From NCBI GenBank assembly GCA_003251015.1, contig QKIO01000073.1:1-38038 (forward strand): a stretch of DNA of 38,038 bases, in the 5' to 3' direction. The position numbers and the translations under genes were made by a program. Positions 16,335 through 24,561 of this stretch are shown piece by piece; positions within the stretch are counted from its first letter, which is position 1, and each line of letters opens with the position of its first letter. The stretch is from Bacteroidales bacterium (lineage in GTDB: Bacteria; Bacteroidota; Bacteroidia; Bacteroidales; Marinilabiliaceae). Below the pieces are notes generated by a model that made no database searches, was not told the origin of the DNA, and saw nothing but the letters and a program-made list of their open reading frames with translations.

Positions 16335-16814
16335 TTATAAGGTTCTTATGTCGTATCTTATTCCTATTAATTTATACTTATTGATAAGTGCTTTCATGCG
16401 GTATGTTTGACCTTCTGTTAAGGTGAATGGCACATGTACGATGGCATCATATTCGCCGCCATCGTAACTACTGTCAGGGTGTAAAACTATTACAGCTTCT
16501 GCTTGGTCATCGGGCTGAAGTACAATTTCTTTCCAATCATCATCAGGAAACAAAGCAATTACCTCGTGGCCTCCGGAGTCGCTTGTATATATTCTCCTTT
16601 CATCAACATCAAAGGCATCATTCAATACCGCTTCTATCGACCATACTTGCGAAGTATGAGCCAACTCATAATTTACTTCAGCTTCATCCTTCTTAATCTG
16701 ATTGTACAGAAATACAATGGGTGCTAACATGGCCCTTATAAAAGAGAAGATGGTAGCCGTTCGCTTTTTAATTGGCAAGAGCAGTACTATAAACTTATTC
16801 CAGTTAATTTCCAT
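16335..16814 (-). CDS. Baseplate protein, Mu gp48 / P2 I position
   Basis: This 159-aa protein follows baseplate J with an 11-nt overlap, the position held in Mu by gp48 and in P2 by gpI. The N-terminal part (MEINWNKFIVLLLPIKKR, then RAMLAPIVFLYNQI) is helical and amphipathic; the rest is acidic and beta-rich. I cannot show homology to gp48, so the name rests on position and on resemblance to proteins at the same place in related prophages. Confidence 0.5.
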   Translation of the reverse strand: MEINWNKFIVLLLPIKKRTATIFSFIRAMLAPIVFLYNQIKKDEAEVNYELAHTSQVWSIEAVLNDAFDVDERRIYTSDSGGHEVIALFPDDDWKEIVLQPDDQAEAVIVLHPDSSYDGGEYDAIVHVPFTLTEGQTYRMKALINKYKLIGIRYDIRTL

Positions 16815-17649
16815 CGTATGGCCTGTAATTAAAGGTTAAGTTCTCAGGAGCAATTACCATATACCCGGCTTCAGGTCTCACTTTTGCATCAATCAGCTTC
16901 CAATCGTTATTCGCGTATTTTGTTTCGGCTAATTTTACTTCAGGTATAACCACACCTTTTGTAGCTTGTAAAGCATCTTCCATTCGTACAATTTGAAACT
17001 CTCCATTAAAAGGAAGATTCTTAATATGTGACTTTACAGTATCTAAAGCAGGCTCTACACCACTACCATCCAATAACATTCCTTGGTCATCTAAAACAGT
17101 AGGATCGTACCAAATGTCAATCTCGAACTTCGCATCATCACCATCGGCAGAAATGATTTTTACATCAACACCAAAGTCTTTCGCTTTTCTTATGTAGGTA
17201 GAAAATGCAGCTAATTGCTCATCACTTAAAGCAGCTAATTCACCATTAACTAAACGAGCTACTTTAAGAAATACTGATCGCCCAATCTCATCTGCTGCAA
17301 CATATTCAACAATTTGCTTACTTTCATCAATAACATCATACTTACCTGTAATTGTATTGTATTCATCTCCATACTGAAACGCTTTACTTAGCTCTACATA
17401 CCACTGGCCGCCGTGTGTTCCTCTTTCATTTAAAGAAGCATTCACATCAGCTTTGTGCTTATCGTTATTAGATTCTAACACAAACATCGAAGAGGCGACA
17501 ATATAAAATAGAATGCTTTCGAAGCTCACTTTCGAAAATCGACTATCAAAAGCTTCCCCAACATTAAAGCCGTAATATGCAGCCATGGTTGGGTTACTCA
17601 TAAACTCAACACATATACTATTTTTTATTTCGGTTATTGATCTTGCCAT
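16804..17649 (-). CDS. Baseplate J-like protein (Mu gp47 analogue)
   Basis: This 281-aa protein has the N-terminal layout seen in J proteins of Bacteroidota Mu-like phages (MARSITEIKNSICVEFM, then a hydrophobic helix and a charged LESNNDKHKADV turn). A C-terminal beta domain follows. J trimers or hexamers form the baseplate wedges. An in-frame start at 17742 would add 31 residues encoded by a heptamer repeat and would overlap the preceding gene, so MARS at 17649 is the likely start. Confidence 0.65.
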   Translation of the reverse strand: MARSITEIKNSICVEFMSNPTMAAYYGFNVGEAFDSRFSKVSFESILFYIVASSMFVLESNNDKHKADVNASLNERGTHGGQWYVELSKAFQYGDEYNTITGKYDVIDESKQIVEYVAADEIGRSVFLKVARLVNGELAALSDEQLAAFSTYIRKAKDFGVDVKIISADGDDAKFEIDIWYDPTVLDDQGMLLDGSGVEPALDTVKSHIKNLPFNGEFQIVRMEDALQATKGVVIPEVKLAETKYANNDWKLIDAKVRPEAGYMVIAPENLTFNYRPYDGN

Positions 17650-17661
17650 TTTTTTGCTTCT

Positions 17662-17689
17662 AGCTGATAGCTGCGAGCTGTTAGCTTTT
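17662..17689. repeat. Heptamer tandem repeat AGCTGNN x4
   Basis: Four units of 7 bp: AGCTGAT, AGCTGCG, AGCTGTT, AGCTTTT, the last diverged. It lies in the short gap between the LysM-like gene and baseplate J, just before the J start. It resembles heptamer repeats seen between genes in Bacteroidota genomes (from memory). Confidence 0.7.
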
Positions 17690-17731
17690 TGCAGCTTGGT
17701 TATACCTTTTACTATGCACTCTGGTAGTGCA

Positions 17732-18307
17732 CTATGAAACAATAAAATCCACTTCTATTGCCCAGTAATCTATTCCTTCTAGGGTTGGTATTGCTTCCTC
17801 ATTGTCTTCTTGCGATACCGTTTCCAGTACAATTCCTTTATTACTGAAGTAACTCACCACATCACCATCTACCACATTAGGTATCTCTAGCAATTGACCG
17901 GGGCTTAATTCATCCGTAAGGGATAAAGCATTAAGCAGAGCCAATTCCATCACCGCCTCAAGGCTTCCACAATACTGCAGGGATACATCAAACAAACTTT
18001 GTCGCTCGCTTACTTTCTTACCACTTACACGCTCGAGGTCGTTACTCCAGTAAATAACCTGTATGTTCTCTTGCGGTGCAGCAGCTTCTTCCGAGTATGT
18101 CGAAGGAACAAGGTTCTTTTTAGTGAAGTAATCCGCTAATTTGCTATTCCACTGCTGTGGTAATTCTATGCAAGTTCCGGGAGCAAGTTCATCGCATACA
18201 GACAAACCGTTTTGCAGAGCTAAAACAAAAGCCGCTTCACACGAACCAAGCTTTTGAACTGCTATATCAAACACACTTTGTTTCTCGCTAACGTTGATAC
18301 TTGCCAT
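17732..18307 (-). CDS. Duplicated LysM-like tail protein, 191 aa
   Basis: Two internal repeats are obvious: QSVFDIAVQKLGS...LAPGTCIELP (residues about 9-50) and QSLFDVSLQYCGS...LSPGQLLEIP (about 102-145). Each looks like a LysM fold (start, helix, turn, exit strand with PG). Proteins like this sit next to baseplate genes in related phages and may bind peptidoglycan or connect baseplate parts. It lies between the lysis cassette and J. A TTTAAA-N5-TTTAAA element precedes its start by 8 nt. Confidence 0.65.
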   Translation of the reverse strand: MASINVSEKQSVFDIAVQKLGSCEAAFVLALQNGLSVCDELAPGTCIELPQQWNSKLADYFTKKNLVPSTYSEEAAAPQENIQVIYWSNDLERVSGKKVSERQSLFDVSLQYCGSLEAVMELALLNALSLTDELSPGQLLEIPNVVDGDVVSYFSNKGIVLETVSQEDNEEAIPTLEGIDYWAIEVDFIVS

Positions 18308-18315
18308 TTTTACTG

Positions 18316-18332
18316 TTTAAATGCTGTTTAAA
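18316..18332 (-). repeat. TTTAAA-N5-TTTAAA element, copy before the LysM-like gene
   Basis: Read on the minus strand: TTTAAA-CAGCA-TTTAAA, perfect half-sites, ending 8 nt before the start codon at 18307, in gene orientation. Confidence 0.7.
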
Positions 18333-18373
18333 TTAAAATGTCAACCCCTTTTGCGACTATTTACACCAATTTG

Positions 18374-18943
18374 CTATTTTATTAGATTAAATCGCCTTAA
18401 AATGAGATAAGCGATAATTGTCACGGCTAAACCCAAAATAATCGATAACCACATCAGAGCAGGTGGCTTTTTCACCTCTCGCTTTTCAGTTTTAGAAACC
18501 TGTTCTTTTTTGTGTGCTTTGGTGTCTTCGATGTATTGTTTTTGATAATTGGTAGTGAGTATAGAATCTTTATGCTGTTTAATACCATTCTTAGTATGTT
18601 TTACATTACTAGATTCTTTATAAATGATCCGCTCGGGATATTGAGCACCAATAGAATTGGGCTTGCTTAACACAACCGTTACTTCATTTACCACAAGACT
18701 GTCACTTGTTTCGGTTTCATCAACCACAACATCACTTACAACAACAGAAACAATGCTATCGGTCACCACTTGCACGTGATCGCTTTGAGTAGTTTCCACT
18801 TTTGCTTGTATTTGTGTGGTTTTCTTTACCGTTTTGCATCCGGTTACTAACGAAAGCATTACCATGCAGAATATCATTAGTACAAACAAGATTGCTTTTT
18901 CGAACTTCGGACTTCGAACTTCGTACTTCGATCTAATTATCAT
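18374..18943 (-). CDS. u-Spanin-like lysis lipoprotein with C-terminal membrane helix
   Basis: This 189-aa protein has a hydrophobic N-terminal segment ending in a lipobox-like LVTGC, so it should be lipidated and carried to the outer membrane. It ends with a clear transmembrane helix (LSIILGLAVTIIAYLIL) plus a basic tail. A periplasmic linker rich in Val, Thr and Lys joins them. Outer-membrane lipid at one end and inner-membrane helix at the other is the topology of unimolecular spanins such as phage T1 gp11, which fuse the two membranes in the last lysis step. It lies in the lysis cassette. Residues about 4-15 are encoded by a heptamer repeat. Confidence 0.6.
   Translation of the reverse strand: MIIRSKYEVRSPKFEKAILFVLMIFCMVMLSLVTGCKTVKKTTQIQAKVETTQSDHVQVVTDSIVSVVVSDVVVDETETSDSLVVNEVTVVLSKPNSIGAQYPERIIYKESSNVKHTKNGIKQHKDSILTTNYQKQYIEDTKAHKKEQVSKTEKREVKKPPALMWLSIILGLAVTIIAYLILRRFNLIK
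18899..18931. repeat. Heptamer tandem repeat, minus-strand unit CGAAGTN x4
   Basis: On the minus strand four 7-bp units CGAAGTA, CGAAGTT, CGAAGTC, CGAAGTT are followed by CGAAA. It is translated as SKYEVRSPKFE near the N-terminus of the spanin-like protein. It matches a heptamer family I remember from many Bacteroidota genomes. Confidence 0.75.
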
Positions 18944-19286
18944 GATGAATCTTTTTAATTTGCTCAACCATCGACTCAAGATTCTCGGGTGTAATCTTAT
19001 CCAATAGTTTCACCATTCTGTTATTTACATTTGTTAGTCTTGTGACGGCTTTTCGTAAGCCGTCTACCTGCTTGTTCATCTCTTCATAATTAACACGGGA
19101 TGTCTCCAGTTCCTTCCGAAGATTTTCGGCCATCAACCTCCAGATGGTGATAGCTTCCTGTACATTATCAAGTTCAGATGCCTTTGCTTCTGCCGTTGCT
19201 TTCTTTTTGGTAGCACGTAAAGTCACTAACGAGACGATAAGACCGCCACCAAAAATTAGATTAAGAATGAGGTTTAAATGTTCCAT
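18933..19286 (-). CDS. Membrane-anchored coiled-coil protein in lysis cassette
   Basis: This 117-aa protein has one N-terminal transmembrane helix (residues about 5-23) and then a long charged coiled coil (about 30-110). This is Rz-like topology, an inner-membrane anchor with a periplasmic rod. Together with the lipoprotein downstream it could form a two-component spanin instead of that lipoprotein acting alone. It overlaps the next gene by 11 nt and follows the holin-like gene by 10 nt. Confidence 0.6.
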   Translation of the reverse strand: MEHLNLILNLIFGGGLIVSLVTLRATKKKATAEAKASELDNVQEAITIWRLMAENLRKELETSRVNYEEMNKQVDGLRKAVTRLTNVNNRMVKLLDKITPENLESMVEQIKKIHHDN

Positions 19287-19296
19287 AATAGTAGAT

Positions 19297-19506
19297 TTAG
19301 CGGTTGATAATTTTTTCTAACACCGATAAGGAGCTTTGTCCTCCTGTTAATGCAGCAAACACATAAACCAAAGTAGAGTCTACCGGACATGATTTAGCTT
19401 TTAACACTACCATACCCACCAACACCAAGAAGGAACCAATAGCTATTAGTCGTTTGTGACTGGCGTCGTTACTGCTACTTAATAAGTTTTTAATTAGATT
19501 CTTCAT
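19297..19506 (-). CDS. Holin-like two-helix membrane protein, 69 aa
   Basis: Two hydrophobic segments (residues about 20-36 and 45-60) are separated by a short loop with Lys-Ser-Cys-Pro, with a basic N-terminus. Size, topology and the position directly after the amidase fit a class II holin that makes the inner-membrane hole letting the endolysin out. Sequence families of holins are too varied for more. Confidence 0.65.
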   Translation of the reverse strand: MKNLIKNLLSSSNDASHKRLIAIGSFLVLVGMVVLKAKSCPVDSTLVYVFAALTGGQSSLSVLEKIINR

Positions 19507-19509
19507 CGC

Positions 19510-20103
19510 TTATAGTGTTTGAGATTTGATAATTCGCATGATGGCATCAAAGTGAAGCTTTGTAATTGCTCGCCTGCCTTTCTCAGACATGAGGAATTCA
19601 CAGTCTCGTTGATTGGTCATGAATAAGTTCTCAGTTAATACTGCCGGGCACCGGGTATTTTTAAGAATGTAGAAGTTAGCTTCCTTATCACTGTCACCGT
19701 CCAACAAGTCTTTTCGAATCTTAAAGCCTCTTAAATTGTTTTTAGCACTTTTTACAAATTGCTCAGCAAGCGCATCGCTTTTGGTTTCGCCTTTTGAGGT
19801 AAAAATTTCCCAACCATTGGCACTTCTAACTGAAGCTGCATTGGCATGAATAGAAACTAAGAAGCTATCTGGGTGTTCTTCGTGATACTCGTTAATGCGC
19901 TTTACCCTTTCTGCTAATGAGATATCTTCAATCTCCGGAACAATTATAACATTGTCGATGCCGAAATAATCTAACGTGTTCGCAAGACGTTTGGCAATAT
20001 CACGATTAAACTCATACTCGTATAAAATCGAACCATCAGGCCAAAGCGGACTGCATTTACCTTGTGTTTTCACACCGTGTCCATTATCAATTATTACTTT
20101 CAT
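19510..20103 (-). CDS. Endolysin: N-acetylmuramoyl-L-alanine amidase (Amidase_3)
   Basis: This 197-aa protein cuts the bond between muramic acid and the peptide stem in peptidoglycan. It shows the Amidase_3 pattern: IIDNGHG with the first zinc histidine, a YEYEFN acidic segment, SIHANA with the second histidine, and VLTENLF with the catalytic glutamate. No signal peptide is present, so export depends on the holin. It is the first gene of the lysis cassette and overlaps the broken gp25-like gene by one base. Confidence 0.88.
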   Translation of the reverse strand: MKVIIDNGHGVKTQGKCSPLWPDGSILYEYEFNRDIAKRLANTLDYFGIDNVIIVPEIEDISLAERVKRINEYHEEHPDSFLVSIHANAASVRSANGWEIFTSKGETKSDALAEQFVKSAKNNLRGFKIRKDLLDGDSDKEANFYILKNTRCPAVLTENLFMTNQRDCEFLMSEKGRRAITKLHFDAIMRIIKSQTL

Positions 20104-20411
20104 TATTCTTCTGTTTTAATATTCATGATTATCTTATCCTTGTATTCATCGTAGTTGATGCCTGCACGGATAAAATGCGCTCGTATGCGCTGATCAATTT
20201 GCGACTGGCTAAACTTGCCTCTGATGTATTTTGTTAATCCAACCCCGAGAAGCGGATCTTCTTTCAATTCACCCTGACTCATTTGCAACACCAAAGCAGC
20301 TCATTGGTCGGTATTGTCTCCAACAACTAAACCGCTCACGATCTTACCGCTGCTGTCTAGCTTGGGTCTGATCATCAACTCGTAGTCTTTATCAATTAAA
20401 ATTCCGTCCAT
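20103..20411 (-). pseudogene. gp25/W-like baseplate protein with an in-frame TGA
   Basis: One reading frame of 103 codons runs from an ATG at 20411 to a TAA at 20103, interrupted only by TGA at 20303-20301 (codon 37). The part before the stop ends GDNTDQ and the part after begins AALVLQMSQGELKEDP. These join as the conserved GDNTxQ-x-xALIL...GE.KE.P block I know from the small baseplate protein at this spot in Bacteroidota Mu-like phages. It sits between the spike and endolysin genes, where P2 W / T4 gp25 homologues lie. Its start overlaps the stop of the spike gene (TAATG). TGA is a genuine stop elsewhere in the phage, for example in the large terminase and MuB-like genes. Confidence 0.7.
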
Positions 20412-20923
20412 TAGTGCGTTATTGTTGGGTCTTCAAAATCATCCTTATTAAAATCATCCGCAGTTGATGTTGGTGAACCTGTATTGCCCGAAGTTCCAAC
20501 GGCAGGGGAACCACTACCTCCAGTAACAGCTGTAATTACTCCACTGTGAACATGGTTGTTAAACTTGTCCACCAAGTCATTAAGCTTACTTTCTAGCTCT
20601 ACAATCTTGATTAAGCCACCATTCACACCACCATTAAACTGTGTTAACTCAGCTTCATCGGCATACAGTAATAAGGCCGTCGCCTCGTCACCTTCAACAA
20701 TAGCTATCAGGCAATCGGTATTCACCTTTGGTTTTATAGCTATGTTTCCAACACCTAAAAGAACCTCGTGATAGGGTAGGTCATCACTATCGTTTGCCGT
20801 CATGGTTTGCTCATCCCAATTCACTTCTGTAGCAGTCACCCACCTTAACGTGGCTTTTGCATTTTCGTTTAAATGATGTTTAAACAGCTTGTCAAAACGA
20901 TTTAATTCACTGATGTATGTCAT
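20411..20923 (-). CDS. Baseplate spike protein, gpV/gp45-like
   Basis: This 170-aa protein has an OB-fold-like N-terminal part (LGVGNIAIKPKVNTDCLIAIVEGD), a coiled-coil helix (LIKIVELESKLNDLVDKFNNH) and a Gly/Ser/Thr-rich C-terminus. HVHSG after the helix gives an HxH pair; such pairs bind metal at the tip of short phage spikes, though here it is not at the very end. Mu gp45 and P2 gpV pierce the outer membrane. It lies directly after the gp44-like hub gene. The gene contains one intragenic TTTAAA-N5-TTTAAA match. Confidence 0.65.
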   Translation of the reverse strand: MTYISELNRFDKLFKHHLNENAKATLRWVTATEVNWDEQTMTANDSDDLPYHEVLLGVGNIAIKPKVNTDCLIAIVEGDEATALLLYADEAELTQFNGGVNGGLIKIVELESKLNDLVDKFNNHVHSGVITAVTGGSGSPAVGTSGNTGSPTSTADDFNKDDFEDPTITH

Positions 20924-21885
20924 ACCGCCTGATCTCCCATTTTACAAGCTTGCCTGTACTCAGCACTTTCACGCGAGAAGGTCTTGGTTACTGTATCGAT
21001 GTAATACATGCCATCTTTCTCGGGATAATGCATACTTGTTAAATTTATCTTCATACCGTGCTGAACACGTGGAATACCAAACAATGTCACATCACCATCT
21101 AAGCCGGGTTGCTTGGCATCTTTGTACATCTTTTCGGCTTCCTTTCTCATTTCGACCTCTGTGATATTCATTCCGCTTAGCTCTTTTCTTAAGCGTTTGC
21201 CTGCGCCTTGGTCACCATACTCAACATTCAGCTTTTTGCCTTTTTTGCGAATTAGGCTGATGATTACCATCGTGTCTTCAATGGCTTTTTGCTTGAGACT
21301 TTCTCCTGCAGTTTCTTCAAGCTTCACATCTACAGGATCGATATCGCTTTTCGATTTATTAAAAGCGTGCAGTTCCTTACCTTCGAACCAACTGTATATT
21401 CCTTTCTGCTTTAAGTCTTCGAGTATCTCACTTGCTGCCTTCTTAGAGTAGCGAACATTGCCTACTAAGTGCGTATTATCGCAAACAACTTTATAACCCG
21501 GGGCAATGGCCTCCAATAATTCCTTTAAGCCACAATCCTGTTTGCTTACACTAACAACATTGCGCTTGAGCTTGTACATTTCATCCTCGCAATTAATGAC
21601 CAGGGGAATTCCGGCAGACACTTTTGTAATGTATCCCGAGAACTCTAGTTCAAGCTCACCATCGTAACCCAACCACACTTCAACCGGATCACCCTCGCGA
21701 AACCATTCGCTAATTTTAAAGCGATCGAAATCCTTTGCATTCTTCGGGGTGGTAATTTCTGCGGTATCGGTTAACGACTGCCAACTGTTTTCGATCCTTA
21801 CCTCGTTAAAGCGACGTATCCGAAAGCCTTGTCGCCCATTATGCGTAGGAAAAACCAATTCGCCATATAAAGCATGAGTACTCAT
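20920..21885 (-). CDS. Baseplate hub protein, gp44/gpD-like
   Basis: This 321-aa protein fits the T4 gp27 / Mu gp44 / P2 gpD class of baseplate hubs. Cues are an N-terminal beta barrel with DTAEITTPKNAKDF and GDPVEVWLGYDGELELEFSGYI, a middle with ILEDLKQKGIYSWFEGKELH, and a C-terminal part with GMKINLTSMHYPEKDGMYYID. This is the class's typical sequence of segments. The hub joins tail tube to spike. It overlaps the next gene by 4 nt and the previous by 4 nt. Confidence 0.75.
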   Translation of the reverse strand: MSTHALYGELVFPTHNGRQGFRIRRFNEVRIENSWQSLTDTAEITTPKNAKDFDRFKISEWFREGDPVEVWLGYDGELELEFSGYITKVSAGIPLVINCEDEMYKLKRNVVSVSKQDCGLKELLEAIAPGYKVVCDNTHLVGNVRYSKKAASEILEDLKQKGIYSWFEGKELHAFNKSKSDIDPVDVKLEETAGESLKQKAIEDTMVIISLIRKKGKKLNVEYGDQGAGKRLRKELSGMNITEVEMRKEAEKMYKDAKQPGLDGDVTLFGIPRVQHGMKINLTSMHYPEKDGMYYIDTVTKTFSRESAEYRQACKMGDQAV

Positions 21886-22520
21886 ATTAAGTCGGTTAAC
21901 AGTAAATCTTCATCACTAATGGCATCAATACTAAACTGCATCATGTTCGGACGGCCCTGCACAGGCTTAAACGACAGGTTAAGCGGTAGAATGCGCGAGA
22001 TATGACGTTGAGCAAACAATTGTCCTTCCACTTCGATACTTCCGGCTATCTCATGAAATTTCTGTATTGCATCCATTTGCTCAGCTACCGTTCGTTGCCC
22101 AACCGGGTTTTCTTTATCCGGTAGAATAATCCCATTAATAGTAATGTTCCAATCATCAACTTCACACAGCTCCTTAAATTTCCCTGTCTTTGTCACTTTC
22201 TTTGGTCGATCAAAATCAACCATCGAAGCCAATGGCATTAACAAGTCTGAATATTCTTTTTCCCTTAGTTCTCCATTAGGCTCATAAGCCTTATACTTTC
22301 CACCCTTTAACCAAAACGAACCAAACGCTTTTTGTCCGTAACGAACAGGAGCGTTTTCATAATCCAATTCTGCCTCCAGTTCAACACCCGGATAAGGCAA
22401 GGCTTTTTTATTGTGCTCTATGAACCAAGGCAAATAAAAAGGTGAATTCACCTGATAAACCTCACTCAACAGATTACTCACAAAGCGTATATCTATGTTT
22501 GTTTTATTCTCCATACTCAT
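21882..22520 (-). CDS. DUF6046-like tail/baseplate protein
   Basis: This 212-aa protein resembles DUF6046 of Bacteroidota phages, recognised by the middle KxxxKTGKFKELCEVDDWNITINGI-type stretch and the ending LPLNLSFKPVQGRPNMMQFSIDA. By position, between tape measure and hub, it corresponds to Mu gp43 (N), the DNA-circularisation or tail-tip protein. The start at 22520 (MSMENK) is chosen because an upstream in-frame start at 22583 would overlap the tape-measure gene by 41 nt. Confidence 0.65.
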   Translation of the reverse strand: MSMENKTNIDIRFVSNLLSEVYQVNSPFYLPWFIEHNKKALPYPGVELEAELDYENAPVRYGQKAFGSFWLKGGKYKAYEPNGELREKEYSDLLMPLASMVDFDRPKKVTKTGKFKELCEVDDWNITINGIILPDKENPVGQRTVAEQMDAIQKFHEIAGSIEVEGQLFAQRHISRILPLNLSFKPVQGRPNMMQFSIDAISDEDLLLTDLI

Positions 22521-22542
22521 AATCTCACTACTTGATATTTTA

Positions 22543-24561
22543 TTACATGCTCGCCGCCACCATTCCGTCACTAAGCTTATCATTTAGTGCTCTTACAATC
22601 TTCTCAGCAAAAACTTCATACTCTGCTTTGTCAGAATTCGCACCAATGGTGAAATAGTTTTTAATATCAATCTTTTGGGTAATGTTCTTTATGGAACTTC
22701 CTCCTCCGGAACCTTGCAAACCATTACTTGTTTTATTGCCTCCGGTAGCTAACCTACTTGGTGTTAATACCGGGCTTACCTTTTCTAAGGCAAATGTTTT
22801 CTCTTTTGCCGTTTGCTTTTCAGCCTCTACAGCAACGTTTTTCTCTTTCTTTTTATCCTCCTTGGTTTCAAGCTCAATTTTACCTTCAAGGTCTAAGCTC
22901 TCACGAATTGCAGCTATCTTATTAAAGCCTTTTACCGCTAAATCACCAAGCCCGGGTATTTTCGAAAGCATGCCCAACAATTGTTGTACTGGGTATAACA
23001 CGGCATCCAGTAACACTATGCCAATCCGCTTCAAACCTCCCAATATGCCGTCTTTTTCAAAGGCTTCTGTCACACTTTCCCAATTATTCTTCAGAGCCAT
23101 TATGCCATTAATGATTAAACCCAACGGACCCATGAATAATAACACTGATGCGCCCCAGTCTTCAAAGTAGACGATACAGGCAATGATCAAAGCAATTAGC
23201 GCAGCTATCCACCCGATGATTGGGATGTTCATAATGGCAACTCCCAAAGCATTGGCAGCCGTTCCCATCATTGCAAAACCACCGGAAGCAATAGAGCTAC
23301 CCAATGTTACCAGTTTGCCAACAACAGGCATGGTTTTAAGTGTGCCAAAAAGCAACTTAACCCCTTTACCTGCATTAGCCATGTTTGCAAATACAGAAAC
23401 CGCACCGGCCAAACCATCAACAAAGGGTGTGACTTTAGAAGTAACATCAAACATTCCAATGGCTAAATCATTAAACCACGCTTTAGTTCGCGCCATGGTT
23501 TCATTGTAACCACTCATTACAATGTTAGCCTGATCAGTTGCTGTAGTTGTTCCCACAATCTTACCCTGCAACTCTTCCACAAAGTCGATGTTATCGAGAA
23601 TGGTGTTTACGGCATTTTGGTTTTCTGTACCAAATATCTGAGCTATTAAAGTGGCATCAGATTGCGCTTTCTGTAGTTCCTTTAATCGGTCAACAAAAGG
23701 AACGGTCTTGTCAGAAACCAAATCGTAATTGATCCCCAAAGCTTCAATTTTATCTAAAGCATTTTTGGGAAGCACATCTGTTCCGGCCATTTTACCCAAC
23801 ATGTTCCTTAGACCAACACCTGCCTCAGAGCCGTAGATTGTACCTTTACCAAGAGCCTGAATAACTGCATTCGTTTCGGCAAATGATAAATTAGCACTTG
23901 CAGCAGCGTTACCTGCTTGTTTAATACTTGCAGCAATTAAAGGAACTTCGGCAGAACCTTCTTTCGATGCAGCAGCCATGACATTCATCTGCTCTGTCAT
24001 CAACAAAGCTTTCTCCATGGGGTCATCAATATCACCACCAAACTGAAGCATAGAACCTGTTAAGGCATTCATTGCACCAACCGCATCGTTGTTCATGGTC
24101 TTACTTAATGTGGCAACGTTTCGCCCCATTAAATCAAGTGCTTCACTGTTTTGTGCAATGTCGGGTCCAAGCTTACCAAGTATACCTTTGTAACTGGCAA
24201 TCATGGCCGATGCATCGCCTCCAAAATCCAAAGCCGTTTCGCGACCTTTGTCGCCCATCTCCTCTAGCGCATCACCGGTAATACCTGCAATGGCTTCAAG
24301 GTCTTTTAACTGGGCATCAAATTTTGCACCCGGTTCATTCACTTTATTAAACTGATCGGCTATGTTCTGTACGGCATCGTTAATGGCGTACAGGTCGATA
24401 GCAGACATCTCTTTTAGCTTCGACTTACTTTCATCGGCTTTCTCACCAACACCTTCAACCGCTTCGGCAGCTTGATCACTTGCACCGATAATACCTTTCA
24501 TTGGTGAAGTAATCTTATCCACCAACTCAAGTATCCATTGTGTCACTGTTGTGTTGCCCAT
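22543..24561 (-). CDS. Tail tape measure protein, 672 aa
   Basis: Tape measure proteins set tail length and are ejected first. This one has an N-terminal helical and coiled-coil region, a TP901-type core (VQNIADQFNKVNEPGAKFDAQLKDLEAIAGITGD), and strongly hydrophobic segments about residues 380-490 that would enter the host membrane. A length of 672 aa predicts a fairly short tail, about 100 nm by the usual 1.5 angstrom per residue rule. The ATG at 24561 is preferred to a TTG at 24567. The frameshifted chaperone reading frame ends 35 nt inside it, as expected for this module. Confidence 0.85.
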   Translation of the reverse strand: MGNTTVTQWILELVDKITSPMKGIIGASDQAAEAVEGVGEKADESKSKLKEMSAIDLYAINDAVQNIADQFNKVNEPGAKFDAQLKDLEAIAGITGDALEEMGDKGRETALDFGGDASAMIASYKGILGKLGPDIAQNSEALDLMGRNVATLSKTMNNDAVGAMNALTGSMLQFGGDIDDPMEKALLMTEQMNVMAAASKEGSAEVPLIAASIKQAGNAAASANLSFAETNAVIQALGKGTIYGSEAGVGLRNMLGKMAGTDVLPKNALDKIEALGINYDLVSDKTVPFVDRLKELQKAQSDATLIAQIFGTENQNAVNTILDNIDFVEELQGKIVGTTTATDQANIVMSGYNETMARTKAWFNDLAIGMFDVTSKVTPFVDGLAGAVSVFANMANAGKGVKLLFGTLKTMPVVGKLVTLGSSIASGGFAMMGTAANALGVAIMNIPIIGWIAALIALIIACIVYFEDWGASVLLFMGPLGLIINGIMALKNNWESVTEAFEKDGILGGLKRIGIVLLDAVLYPVQQLLGMLSKIPGLGDLAVKGFNKIAAIRESLDLEGKIELETKEDKKKEKNVAVEAEKQTAKEKTFALEKVSPVLTPSRLATGGNKTSNGLQGSGGGSSIKNITQKIDIKNYFTIGANSDKAEYEVFAEKIVRALNDKLSDGMVAASM

